64,000 bases of DNA. It comes from Phaseolus vulgaris (Eukaryota; Streptophyta; Magnoliopsida; Fabales; Fabaceae). Shown in pieces: positions 10,646 to 23,971 of the stretch (its first letter is position 1; each line of letters opens with the position of its first letter). The stretch is taken from NCBI RefSeq assembly GCF_000499845.2, contig NC_023754.2:27318611-27382610 (forward strand), in the 5' to 3' direction. The translations under genes were made by a program, and so were the position numbers. Below the pieces are notes generated by a model that did no database searches, was not told the DNA's origin, and was given only the letters and a program-made list of their open reading frames with translations.

Positions 10646-13600
10646 TAATTAGTACCAATTATGTTTACGTCTAAGAGAGCAATAAACAATTAATAATCCT
10701 TAAAATAAATTACTGGTATTTCATTCTCAAAAAAGATAATTAGCATTAACTGAGCCCCTCTTTTTTTTCTTTTTTTTTCTTGTGAAGAATTGTGTCCCTC
10801 TTATATATAAAACATAAAAGTTACATTATGTTACCAGCAAAACAAAACAAAAAGTGACATAATAATTGTTCCTTTTGTTAAGATGCTCTATAGAGTCTTG
10901 CGTGGCAGTTATGTGTTCTTATAGTAAGCTTATTGCAACATTAACATCCATGTGAATGTCTTTTTCATATCTCAAACCACTTTCTCTCTCAAAACTAGAC
11001 CTTCTAACCTCTCTATCTCATATAAAAAGTAGAATTCCTCCATGCTAAAAAGTCACACCATAAATAAGTCAATACTTGTTTTGTAGGGTTCTAAAATTGG
11101 ATTTAACTAATGAGTTAGCCGTTATAAACATATAGTTCAGGTTTGTAAATTTTAATATAAATTAATTTTTCTCAATCAATATATCCGTCTTAATTTAATT
11201 TTAACATCTTAATTTAAGTTTTAGCTAACTTGTTTATCCGGGTTACATAGGTAACTTTTAAGATTTCGACTCTTTAAAATGAAAATTTAGGTTATCTTTG
11301 TAATTTGAAGATTGAAATAGTTAAAAAGGATGTTCAGATGGATGTAAAAGAATATAAGGAGAATACTCACATGTCATGCCATGCAAAATTAATGTACTAA
11401 TAGAACGTCTTACACCAAAGAGATGATAGTATAGATAATGTTAGACAATCTCATATCGTCTTTCAATGATTTCAATAACAAAAAAATCGAATAGATGCAC
11501 CAAAAGTAAATGACTCTCATGTTCTTCGACCAATGGATTCTTCAGAGTTTATCATCCTTTAATATTCAGACAGGACTAAACTAAATCAAACATGTGTTAA
11601 TCCAATTCAATCAGATCTTATCATGAAAACATGTGTCTACTGATGTATTCAATACGTCACTTGTATTGATGCGTCTACTTATGTGATATTTCTCTTTTAC
11701 CTCATGAATGTGTGTGAACTAACCAAAAAATCAAAATTAGATAAAATAATTGAACTCTCAACATGAGTTCGGGAATATTACTAAGAAAAAACTCTAATGC
11801 TCTATTTTTTGTCACAAAGTATTTTTAAATTCAAGATAAAAATATCTTTGCAAAATATTTCCTTCCAATTTTTTTTCGGATATTACACATTTTATTCTCT
11901 AATTTTTTAACTCATATTTTATTTTCCATTTTAATTCAAGAAAACAATGTGAAATTTCGTGTAATTCTGTCCATTTGTAATGATCACGCTTCATTCAACT
12001 CATCTAGTCAGACTTTTCTATCAGACCATCTAGTCACAATGTCTGCTCTTATCAATATTAAACTCTCTGCGACTAAAATACAATATTAACAGTTAAAAGA
12101 AAAATAAAATAAATCTCAATTAAAAAAAGTAGATTTATTCATAATTATAATAAAAAAATTATAATTAAAGCATGAAATTATGATAATCACGTGACAACGA
12201 CGTATTTACATATTGTTGATGGGAGTAATTTGATGAGGCTTTAGAAATGTTACATTATTCCAACGACTTCTTTTTTTGTTGCCTTTTCTCTCCCGAACAT
12301 ACGCTGTGAAACATTATTTAAAGAGAAACATGGACGAACCTTTCTATGTTGCAACCCTGCTTTTGACATTTTTATGACAGGAATAACAGTATCTTTTGAA
12401 AGTAAATTTCAGAAGCTGGCTAGTCCTATTTTCTCCTCCAAAATATATTATTTGCATACTTGTATATTTTCTCCTCCCTTCACAGTGTTTCATTTATCAA
12501 AAAAGAAAAAGTAAAAATCAGACACTAGTCTTCAAGGCAAGGTACCCACCATTCATTATCTTTCCCTTAGTCATTATGAAAAGGTTGTACGAATAATTAA
12601 GTAGGTAAACTCTACCTTTCACCTCAAAATCAATTTTTGGACCCACTATTTTCCACTTGGAAGTTGGAAACTAACCAAAGCAGCAGAAATAAAAAATTAA
12701 GGTACAGTAAAATTAACATTAACTATGTTTACACAGAGTGTCCAACTCTGCTAGATTAATGTATGTATATCCATGACCTTAGTTACATCACCCACTCTTC
12801 CCCTGTTGGTTTAATATGGCATCATGATATTCTTACCTCATGTTGTTTAGTTTATAGTTTGGTACATAGAACTGAGAAATGTTGACGGTAGTGGCAGAAT
12901 GTTGCATGGATGGTCTCTATTAGCAGGTGCTTAGGAATTGTAGGCATCACAGCATGGTGACACCACTAAGGGCCAATGCAATCCTTGTCAATATTTCCGT
13001 CTTGGCGACGCTATAGCATTGGTGAGGACGAGGCACTCCCATGTTTTTTTCCTTGCTCTGTGGCAAATTGCTTAACCTTTTTCTAAAGCATCCAACTCAC
13101 CTTCTTCTCATAACTTGAATTGTAATTCCATTTAGCTCTGAAATGGAAAGGTGCTGGAGAGATAACCCAATTTCTCAAGGGTCAAACTCGTTATGTTTTC
13201 ACAACAAAAAAATCTTGCCCATATCTGCCACGAGGACCACAAGTTGAGGGTAAGTGGTACCACATGCCTCTTGCTTCAGCCATCCAAATGCTAGAGTTAA
13301 CACACATGTGTCACCACTGGGCATATGTAGACCTCTCAATTATTGGTTATGCATGGTTTTCAATGTGAACCAATTATGCAAAAGAATGGGTGTGTGGTGG
13401 AGTGGAATGCATTTGAAAAAGAATTTTGTGAAATTAGAGGCTTGATGCCTGATAACAAGTCCCTGATTAAGGGCCTGTTTGGGAGGAAGGGGAAAGAGTG
13501 GAGAAAGGGAAGACAAAGGTAGAAGAGGCCCCCCTTATAATTGTTTCCAAACCTCTCTTCTTTTTTTTCTGATAAAACAACTAACTAGGAGTAGGTAAAT

Positions 13601-16600
13601 TAGTTACCTTATCCTTGTTTAAAATACCTCTCTTTTGGCTTAGTCTATAGTACTTGTTCTAATTGTTAAATTCTTCATTGTCCTTAAACTTGGTATAGCT
13701 GAATTTCAAATAACTGTCTCAACAAATAGAGGAAACCCATAATTATCTTTTCTTTGGCATTATTTACTCCCAATAAATGCATAATTAAACTTCAAAATCA
13801 ATGCCATTATGGAATGATAAGTTTTGTGAGAGTGACTCTTAGAAGAGAATGTCATTCACTCATTCTTTACTGTAAAGTTAGGAGCAAAGTACAAGCTGCA
13901 GTTCCTTTGAGGAGTAATATATTCTTTGCACAAGGGGACCACAGAGCAATTACATGATTCTCTATAGGGCTTTCAAATGATGCTACTCCTTGCTGTTCTT
14001 CAATGCAAAACCTAATCTCATAAATGCATAGTATGTAGGTTATCACAATCTCACCTTCTTTGTCGTCAAGCTATTGTATGATTTCAGCCGATTCAAGTAC
14101 TGGCTTTCACTCCCACATGCTTAAATAGAAAGTTTAGCTCAAACGGGAACTAAATTCAATTCAAAGAATTGGGTGTGGGGGCTGCTAGGATTTTGCCCTT
14201 GTTTAAGCACTTATATCACAACTTGGTCATGAACTATTATATCCGGTATTAACGGCCTTAATAACTCTTCGGCTACATTTTAAGTTACCATAGTCATCCA
14301 TCCGAACAAGTCAAATGTTTTTGTCAGTCTCATGCCACCTAAAATACTTCAAGTATAAGGTTTTGAGTTTCTTTTGCTTTTTTTGTTTATTTATGTTTTG
14401 TTCAGACACCAATTGAGTTTTGAATATCAAGAATGAGTTTATTATTTTAGCATAAAAAAGACCCTTTGTATTTGTAATGTTGGCAACTTTTGCAGTTTGT
14501 AATTTGTCAAATTATAATATATGTCCAGGGTGTCAGAATTTCATATGTGCAGTTCAATTATGTTTTTGTGTGTGTGTGTTTTAGAAGCTGCAATTTTTTT
14601 ATAAATATATTCACCACTTTTGCCTCTTCCCATAAAACAAGTCATTCTGCTAATGGCCTCAGTTTGCTGCTTAGGGTGGATGCTAAAGAAGTTTGTCACA
14701 ACTTTCATAAATGGTATTGCAAGGGTAATTGGAGGAAAAGTTAGGCTTTCAATTAAAGTGAATTGAATTGGACTTTGTAACAAATGAGCATTAGTTTGCT
14801 CAACTACCGGATAGGAATGTCATGAAATATTTCTCCTAATCGAAAGTAAGCATTAGTGTCCTTGGTCCCTCAATAGAAGTCAGTGGAACTTTTTTCTACC
14901 AAGGCTTAAGAATATTGAAGATCAACAAAAATACTCAATCTATATTAGGTAACATCTTTCTGCTCTCATCTCACTCCACTTCAGGGTGACTGATGCTTGG
15001 TCCCATCCCTTCCTTTTGCTAAAGAGAACCCACAATGGTAATTGGTAGATGCTGGTAATTCCCAATTACAGTATAAATCTGTTGTCCATTTTTCTCCTCT
15101 TGTTTCTTTGTTACCTTAGGCCTTTTGCTCTATAAAGCCTATGAATTTTAGTTGATGGGTCCAAATTCAACGACCCAAAAAGATGTACAAGATAAAATTG
15201 AGGGTCCTCTGCCACCATTGCCTTGTTGGATCAACGGAACTAGAAAAAATTTAGTACTTCTTTCTCTTACGAATGAAAAGTTCATGCCAAATTTTGTAAT
15301 GTGATATTTACCCATGAATATGATGCTTCTCTGTAAAGTTTCTCAAGTGGTGCCAAACTTTAACAGAAGATGAAGTTTACTGCAAGTAACTTAAAATGGA
15401 TCATGGGGATCAATGAATTTACCCTGTTAAAAAATTTAAAAGGGAAAAAAAGTGACTAATGCTTATGTATAATGTTGATTGCTCTTTTGGATTTGGAGTG
15501 TATAAAGTCCACCTTTTTGCTAAAGGCTCCACTCATAAAAAACCATTCTCGTGCTGTGCTTGAGCCTCTTATTTTTTTACTGTTGGATTGAGGTGTAGGC
15601 ATGATATGAACCAAACCAACTTTTGGTCTTGCAGTCACATGGTGCTGAATATAAATTTTGTTACTTATGTGGCCTCCAATCACTCTTTTTTCACATTCTA
15701 CAGAGCAATGATGTGCTTAGAAAAAGCACAAAGCAGTTGGACGTTGGTACCTGTTATAACCTTTTTTTTACTTATAGAATGAGTATTAGTAAGAATCCTC
15801 ACCCACCCCAATCCCCAAATAAAATCTCCCAAGTTGAAACTTGAACCTGGGAAAGGGAAAGGAAATGGAAATAAAAATGAATTTGACGCTGACATGGTGA
15901 GTATTATTATGTTTTGGTGGCATGTTGGTATCTGAACCAAGAAAGCATGGGAAATAACATATTTTTTATAGTCCCCATTTTCCATTGCCGAGTGATGCGA
16001 AGCATGATGGTTTATTTTAGAGACAAAGTCCCCACCCACAAACACAAGGGTAGGGCAATCTTATTATGACCATTTTAACAGGTAGTTGGGTCCAAGTACA
16101 AAATCATATGAGCTGCATTAATTTCCTAAACCCTCCTCTTCTAGCCTTGCCCTTGCCCGTGACATCCCCTCCTCAACCATCACACCAAATCCTTTGCTTC
16201 CACTGCCATGTGGCTCCAGCTAACCCTAAGCTTTCAATATCTAACATATCAAAAGATACACACTTATGACACTTCACAACAATTATCAACAACTCACTTT
16301 TATAAATTCAAATTAGATACATAATTATGTACAACTTTTTCTAACTTAATAACATAATATACTAACTGTTAAGTTAATTGGAAATTTGATTCATGAGCCC
16401 AATTTGAAGGGGTACGTATTATAAAGCAGGAAGCGATATTAAGAGTTTTACTCGTTGAGGAACCTTGGATTTGCCCCATCTTGAGTTGCAGAAAGAAGAG
16501 CTTAAAATGTTACGTACGAAGTCAAAATAGAAGCTGAAACACTGTAGTGGAAGTGAAGCTTATAATATATATATATATATATGTCAATTACGTGCAAAGG

Positions 16601-18734
16601 TTTCTCGAAATAATAGGGTTGAGCTGGAGTCTATGGTTGGTATGGTTCCCCAGTAATTGGAAAAATTTCATGTTAACAGATTCTTCATCTTTATTGTTAT
16701 TATGATGCAAAAGTTGGGTGTGGCATATAGATAGATTAATTAGTATTGACAATATTAAAAAGTTGATATTATTTGTGTTTGAAGGATTTGGATTACGGCA
16801 GAGGGCGTGTGGTGAAAGGAGAAAAAGGTAAAGGTAGGAGATTTGCTTGCAGATTTGAAACTGTCCAAATGGGGAAACAAGGCTTCCACGCACAGTGCCA
16901 AATTTTGTTATCTCTTCACAAATAGGTAAGCATGCCTGCAATTTGGATTCGCTACTTTGGGTTTAGTTTAGACCTTAACCCATTTTCAGCAACCATATTA
17001 ATCTCTTCATCTCTACGTGCACTCTAAACACATTTCTTAAATATGCTTCATAGAGTAATTCTCTCGTCTTCTTCCTTAAGGGGAAACTAAAACACAAATC
17101 CTGCTAAATCTTACTGTAAATATTTGTTTCCTATTAGGTGATACCACCCATAACATAATCTATCTTTTAATTAACATCATATTTAATGCTCGTTTGGTAG
17201 ATAACTACTTTCTCTTCTACCCTATTCTCCTAGTTCTTTTTTAACCACTATATTTCTCTTTCTGGGAATTTGAGAAACCATTCTGCAACTCTTTATTTCA
17301 CCGCTTTATGGTGAGTTTCAAAATAAAATAGATTAATTAAATGTCAAATAATTTCTATAGTTTTACAAAAATTCAATTAAACTATTTAAGTAATAAAATT
17401 TAATGTATATAAAAAGTGGTTAAGAAAATAATAAGTATCTTCAAAATCATCTACCTTGTCCACACATTTTTTTATTGTGTTGAACTCTCCCCGTTTCATT
17501 TTTGGAGGTGATAGCACACAAATTAAAATGAAATAATCGCATGACTACTATTTTAAAAAAATAAACATATTATATGAACTAAGCCGTAAAAGACTTTTTA
17601 TTTTTGTTTCGTTAATCTAGCTTATATTTTAACGTGATGTTCATATAGGTAATACAGTGTAGGAATATATTTTTCGTTATAGTATTAATATAAAATATTA
17701 CTAATTTTATTAATGACTAATAGATATAAATATGTTAAGACATCCTACAGTATCTAATAAAATTAAAAAATAATAATAAATTGACTCAAATTTGTCTTTC
17801 TAAAATCTTTTTGATGTAGAATAGCATTTGACTTTTTATCCATAAAAATAAATCATTAACACAACACTAATATTATTAGAATGTTAACAAATTCATTTTT
17901 TTTCTTGAATACCAACAAAGAATTGTATATATTGTGAATATTTTACTCAATATTATATAAGTGTGTTTTATAATTATAGTGATATAAAGGTTAAATTTTA
18001 CTTTTACTTCTTTAATTTTTTTATTTTTTTTTACATATAAAAGCTTTCTTATTAGACATTACTGTGCAACATTTCCGTTAGACTGACACATCAAGTAGCA
18101 ACAATCGTCATCGGTTATCACATGAAAAAAGTATTATTAAAAAAAATATGGAAAACTAGATAAAAACTTATATATATGTTAACTATTTTTTTTTAATTTC
18201 TAAAACTATTTAGTTTAGTTTTTTCTGTTATAAAGCTAAGAAAATGGCGATGGAGTATAATGGTGTGTGTAACTTATTTCTTATTTTCATATTGACAATA
18301 TCTAAAAAAAATTGGGATTTGATCTTTGGAGCTGGATAGGTTACTTGTATTGCTTATGCCTCTATATAGTTGACTTCCTTTGTACTTTTAATAACCTCAA
18401 ATTTGATTTGTCTATGAGTAGATAAGGGATACAACTTAACAACTGAATGTTTCTTGTTACACAATATAATAAAATACTTCTATATATTTATTTTTTCCTT
18501 TATTGATAAAAAAATAAATGCAATTTTACCAATAGTTGGAACGACAAGTAACCTTAGCATGGGAGTTGCAAACACTATATGGTTAGGTGCTTCAATGTCG
18601 AAACATTTTCTTGGAAAATGCTGAGTTGTGTTTTTGTTATTTCTTAATTTTTTTTCATAGTAAAAAAGGGTTGAAAGCAAGGATGTCTTTTACTATTGGT
18701 ATTTTGCAGAGATAGTTTGTTGAAAAAAATGTTT

Positions 18735-18825
18735 GATTATTATGAGATGTAATGTGAGGTATAAATTTAATTTTTATGTTTATTATGAGATGTAATGTGA
18801 GGTATAGATTTAATTTTTATGTTTA
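18735..18825. repeat. 43-bp tandem duplication
   Basis: 'tatgagatgtaatgtgaggt' occurs at 18741 and again at 18784, followed in both by 'ata(a/g)atttaatttttatg'. Two near-identical units. Confidence 0.85.
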
Positions 18826-20394
18826 TTTTGTATAAAGTTATTTACGATTAAGGGTTTCCATTCAAATGCATTGGAAGAAGTATAAGATATGTGTAACCAT
18901 ATATACGAAATATATGGTTTTAGTATATGTCTCTTTGGATGAACTAAGTTACACATTATAAAGACGAAGGACCAAATTGACCCTACTTAAACACATATGA
19001 AGGAACAATTTAAACATAAAGAACTAATATACATTTATTACAAAAATATAAAAGGCGAAAATTGTACTATGTATTAACATAAATTCAAGCATTAAAGTGT
19101 TTTTGATTAAATGAATTTGCATACAAATGTATTCAAACACAACCAATTGAATATTTTCAAATTCTGAATATATTGGAGTAATAAAATAATAACATTAATA
19201 AATTTCATCATTTAATTAGAGCTTACCATGTTACAAATATGAAGTCCATTCAACAAAGTCATTAAACCAATCTAGCACATTAGACACCTCTTCATAAAGT
19301 CTTAAAGTGATTACAAAATCCAAGGTAGACATAGGTTTTAAAGTGCTCAAAAAGCTAATCAACCAATAATGTTTCATGTTCCTATTGGCTTACTCCATAT
19401 CATCCATTTCAACTTTAATCCAAGAAGTTATTATTCAAGTGTGTCGAACAAAACTTTGGTGGAATACTTCACACTATTTCATCAATTGTTGGTAGTAAAC
19501 CTTAACAATTAAGTCAAATAGTTACTTAAAGTAGACTTTTGTAGGATTATTTGGTAAATTACAAATTTAACTGTATATCAAATATTTGATTTTTTGTAAT
19601 TATTATTAGAAATTAATAAATAATATTTTAAAGAAATCATTTTCTTTCATTTTCTCAATTAATTCTTTTAATAAAAAAAAATGTTTATATTTTAAAAGTA
19701 CACCTAAAGACAACTTTGACATTACATTAAAAAACCTACCAACCTTCATTAATTCAAATCTATCACATATATTAATAAAACACCCATGCCAAGGCTTGGA
19801 AAACAAGGAACAAAGAGTAAAATACAAATCAAATGGATGGACTAAGTGAGAAGATAGAAAGAAGATGTCATGTTTGTTAGATTCAGATAATAAGCACATT
19901 ATTAATTTACTATTTAAATAAATTCTTCAAGATAATAAACTAAATTAATTAAGAGAATCAAACTCTCAAAGACACAATAAATATTATTTTATATTTATGA
20001 AATACAATGGAAGGGTCTTTTATAGGATGAGAAATCAAGTTCAAGAAGCTTTCTTAGATGTGAAAAGAAGTAAGAAAAACTAGCAATGAATGAAGGATAA
20101 AAGTAGCCAAAAGTCTAGATACATGGGATGAGAAGGAAGTTGCAACTTCCTGGTCTTGTTTTGTCTCGTGTAATAGAGAGATACTGAGGTGCATCAGCTA
20201 ACTTTAATTACTACTAATTAGAGTTAGTTTATAATACTTAATCACCTTCTTATTATAGAATATGATATAGGCTTTTAAAATTTTCTAACACATTTAAAAT
20301 AATGATTCTAATTTTATAAAATATTTATTCCCTAATCTATTTTTTCTACTATTTTCTTCAAATTTCTTAAATTAAGTATTCGTTATCCTTTCTT

Positions 20395-20805
20395 CACGTT
20401 ACAAAAATAATTAGTCTATTAATTAAGTTATATACTATTTTATACGCTAAAAAAATATTTGTATCTAAAGTAGTTTTTCTATTATTAATAAAAATATATG
20501 AAGTAATTTCTGAATTATAATCTAATACTAGTTATTAAGATTTTAGCTACTAACTACTTTAGATTCTAAATTATTTTTTAATTAAATTAGTGACTAATTT
20601 ATAATATAAAGTAATTAGTAGCTAAAATCTAGAGCCACCTAATGTTATACATCTATTTAGAAACTACTTTCTAAACTTTTATTATTAATAGAAACTACTT
20701 TAGATATCAATAATTTTATAATTTATAAAATGATATATAACTTAGTAAATATAATAACTAATTATGTTGTGTCTCTAAATTAGTTGTTATTTGTATTACA
20801 TAGTG
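20395..20805. mobile_element. CACTA-type palindromic MITE, near full length
   Basis: Left end CACGTTACAAAAATAATTAG and right end ...TTACATAGTG are diverged forms of the family termini. The interior shows the two inverted arms meeting around 20600, with 'tctattattaataaaa' on the left and 'tttattattaataga' on the right. The 3-bp flanks (CTT and TCG) do not match, so the element is old or one border is off by some bases. Confidence 0.6.
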
Positions 20806-20814
20806 TCGAGACCT

Positions 20815-21135
20815 TCTCAACCTATACCATGACTAACTACTTGGATGAGTACACCTTGACATCATAAGGACAAGTTAAGAAGAGATTAGCTAAGAACTCG
20901 AAATTAGTGTTAGAATAATACAAGAATTAACCATGGAATTTGTGCTAATCTAGGTTCACTAGCACAATGACACAACTCATCCTTATAAATAGGTTGATCA
21001 ACATCATGCTAAGGTACACATTTTAATAACATTTATCACTCTCAACCACCATATATATCAAACATTGACTTGAGCATTGAAAAATCTTTTGTAGGTATCC
21101 TCCCTCTCTGACCGAAGACTAACAACCAAACATGA
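20815..21135 (+). mobile_element. LTR fragment (gypsy-like), solo or truncated
   Basis: The segment contains a TATA-like 'ccttataaataggttg' and, further on, 'ttgacttgagcattgaaaa' followed by 'gtaggtatcctccctctctg'. This order (TATA, then 'acttgag' and 'gtaggt(a)' near the 3' part) is a common layout of plant Ty3/gypsy LTRs. No internal retrotransposon sequence adjoins it and the termini were not resolved. Confidence 0.35.
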
Positions 21136-23971
21136 ATAACCATTAACACCTAAAATACAGAAGATTATTTAATGATTTTCTTGTAATGTGAAAGTTTTTT
21201 ATTTTATTTTATTTTATCTTTAATCATATTTCTTGTAAGCGGGGTATCTTATTTTTAATTTACTTGAAGTGTTTTCTCTCTATCTAGGGTTGTTCTAAAT
21301 ATTTTATATTAATATTATATCAACATTTTTATTTGTAATCACTAACAAAAGTAATAACTTCATAACAGAAAAAACGAAACTTAATTTTAAAAATTCAAAG
21401 GACCAAACCAGATATTTTATAGCTAAGAGATCAAACTAAATATATATAAAAAAATAAGTTAAAAAAGCTAGAGTAAATTTTAGTCTAATATAAAATAGCA
21501 TGAGAGGTTGGAGAATTAAGAAAAAAGTTACACTTTATTGTCAAAGCATATAAATTGAGTAGGTGAACGCGTAAAATCTAGATATATGCAAGAGTGATAG
21601 GTAATGGTAAAGAAAAACCAAAACAGTGTAAGCCGTTTCAGGAAAAAACAAATCTTCCTTTTTCTCGTTACATATTAAATTTGCTATAAAAGTTGGAAAG
21701 GAAATAAAGAAATTATTTATTGAGTACGGAATGAACTATATTGAATTTCTCCCACAGTTGGTAAGAGGATTCACTGTTACAACTCAGAAGAGGACCTATT
21801 CAAACATCATCCGTGACACAATTTTGGGAACTTAAGATCACTATCGTTAGCCACAATTAATTTGGAGAAAAACATGAAGAAATTGAGGTTGAGTGTTTGG
21901 TGCTAATTCATCAAATGAAAAATCACGTGATATTATATTATTTGGTTTCTCATCCACGTGAATTCTCGGAAATCTAATAACCATAACCAACAACACATTG
22001 AATTCTAGTCAATCCATCATATCCACGATTTCATAGTTCTTTCTCATCATCAAAATGATTTTTAGTTAACAAGTTTAACTGAAAATTAAAAACTAGTTAC
22101 TTTCTAATAACATGCATGGCTTTTGAACACAAAGCTTAACTCTCCCTCCTATTGTTGACAATTTTATAGTTCTTTGACATAACTGGATGCTGTTTGTTAT
22201 TCAAAATAGTAATTGTTTGAAGTTTTTGAACCAGGTCAAGACACATATATACGTAGGATATTAGGGCAGATATTATTATAGTATGATTCTTTTTCCTTTG
22301 TAATAAATTCTCTTCTTTCTTTTTAATGAACTGCTTTTTTTTCCTATGGATATTATTGCCTTTATGGTTATGATCTTCCTTCTAAATTAATTAAAGGTTA
22401 TTTAATAATAATATATAATTAAATTTATATTGTTCTAAGGAATTTTTTTTACAACTACTAGTATCCTAACATTATATTCAAACAGTGATATTTTTACTGG
22501 GATTGTTAGTAGTTACTTATAAAAAATGTTCAGATTTATTTATATTTGGAGACAGCAACATTCCCTTACCCCCTTCGATCTAACAAAACATATTTTTTGT
22601 CAACGTCTCCAAATCTAACCCCACGCCCACCCAAAACAGAGAGCAAAAACCCTTAAAAGGCCCATACCCTTATTTTTATACTTAGGTTTCTTCCTGTACC
22701 ATAGCTTCTTCTGGTACGATCATATTTCTTAAAATACTTAAAAATGCATTTTATTTTATTATTGATGTTTTCTATTTCAAAATATATAGATAATGCATAA
22801 GAACTTTATTAGACTATAGAATTTGAAAGGTATTTCCGAATCTGGAAATATCTTCTGAATTCTATAATCTAAAATATGTTTCTTTAGAAAATAAATTTTG
22901 GATTATAGAATCCAAAAAGATATTTCTAGATTCAGAAAAATTCTACTATCTAAAAATTATAAATTAAAAAAATATTCAAAAATACCTTTTGAATTCTATA
23001 ATTCAGAATATACAAATAGAAAAAAAAAATACATTGTAAAATTTAGAAAATATTTCTATATCTAAAAATAGCTTTCAAATGATAATTTATTTTTTAAAGG
23101 ACAAAATGGTATTTTTGGTCTATATTGTGGATTATCAGGAGAGAAACAGTCCTAAACCTAATGCCTCTCTTAAAATTGAACCCCAAAAATATGACCCATT
23201 TACTCTTGTAAATGAATTATGTCAGGTGTTTCTATTTGCACCACCAAAATGTTTCTTATATATATTAAAGAAAATAAACGGGGGCAGTGCTGCTATAACA
23301 ACAACACCATGGCTGTTATTTTCTTGTGTTGCATTTGGAATTTGTTAAGGTAAATTTCCATTTCTACATTTTTAACTAAAAAATCTACAAAATCAATTTC
23401 GCTATATATTAAAACAACATTACACATATATTAAAATTTTGATTTTGAAAAAAAATTATTTACAGACTAAGTTATTTATAGACTAATTTTAATTTACAAA
23501 AAAAAATATCTTTTTTTTTTCTAAAAGTGCTTACAAAAAAATATTTTAACAAAAAACCCAAGTGTTACTATTTTTCTCCATGATCACTTACTCACGTAAT
23601 GTATTGCTTCTTTTGTTTTTTCTAAATAAAAATAAATAAATGTTTTTTAATCCTATAACTTATTTTTTATATGACAAAAACAACAGTAGTATTTATTTAT
23701 CATCTTATTGTGTGTTTGGTTCTGCAGTGAGAACCAAAAATTACATAACAAAAATGTCTGGGTACATAATACACAATACATAATGTACATGAGAAGGAGC
23801 AAGTTCCTAGAATGTTACATACAATTCTATATATAATGTAATTGGAAAGAAATAATGGAGAAGCATGAAGAATCTTGAAAAATACACACGTGAAAGAGTC
23901 GCAGAGCCCCAACTCAAGAAATCAAATTTGCTTGTTTTTCTTCATCTTTAAGACAAGACCATTGTTCTCCT

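Larger units (their letters stand above)
8501..23971. other. gene-poor intergenic region
   Basis: No supported gene was found over about 15 kb. The left part (to 11 kb) and the 17.2-22 kb part are AT-rich and full of repeat pieces: the MITE arm at 9490-9715, (AT)n at 9451-9479 and 10014-10047, a dispersed repeat at 10290-10645, a MITE at 20395-20805, an LTR-like piece at about 20815-21135 and a 43-bp tandem repeat near 18735-18825. The segment of about 12.2-17.1 kb is less AT-rich and looks single-copy, but its open frames (such as 16588-16941 minus, 15698-16045 minus) show no domain and no plausible intron-exon structure. It may hold a non-coding RNA, distant regulatory sequence or an old pseudogene. 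Confidence 0.55.

Noticed and set aside
16588..16941. 117-codon open frame on the minus strand
   Set aside because: No domain, signal or supporting splice structure; composition resembles random AT-rich sequence.
23079..23348. 89-codon open frame
   Set aside because: No recognisable family, lies in repeat-like sequence, and no promoter or intron structure supports it.
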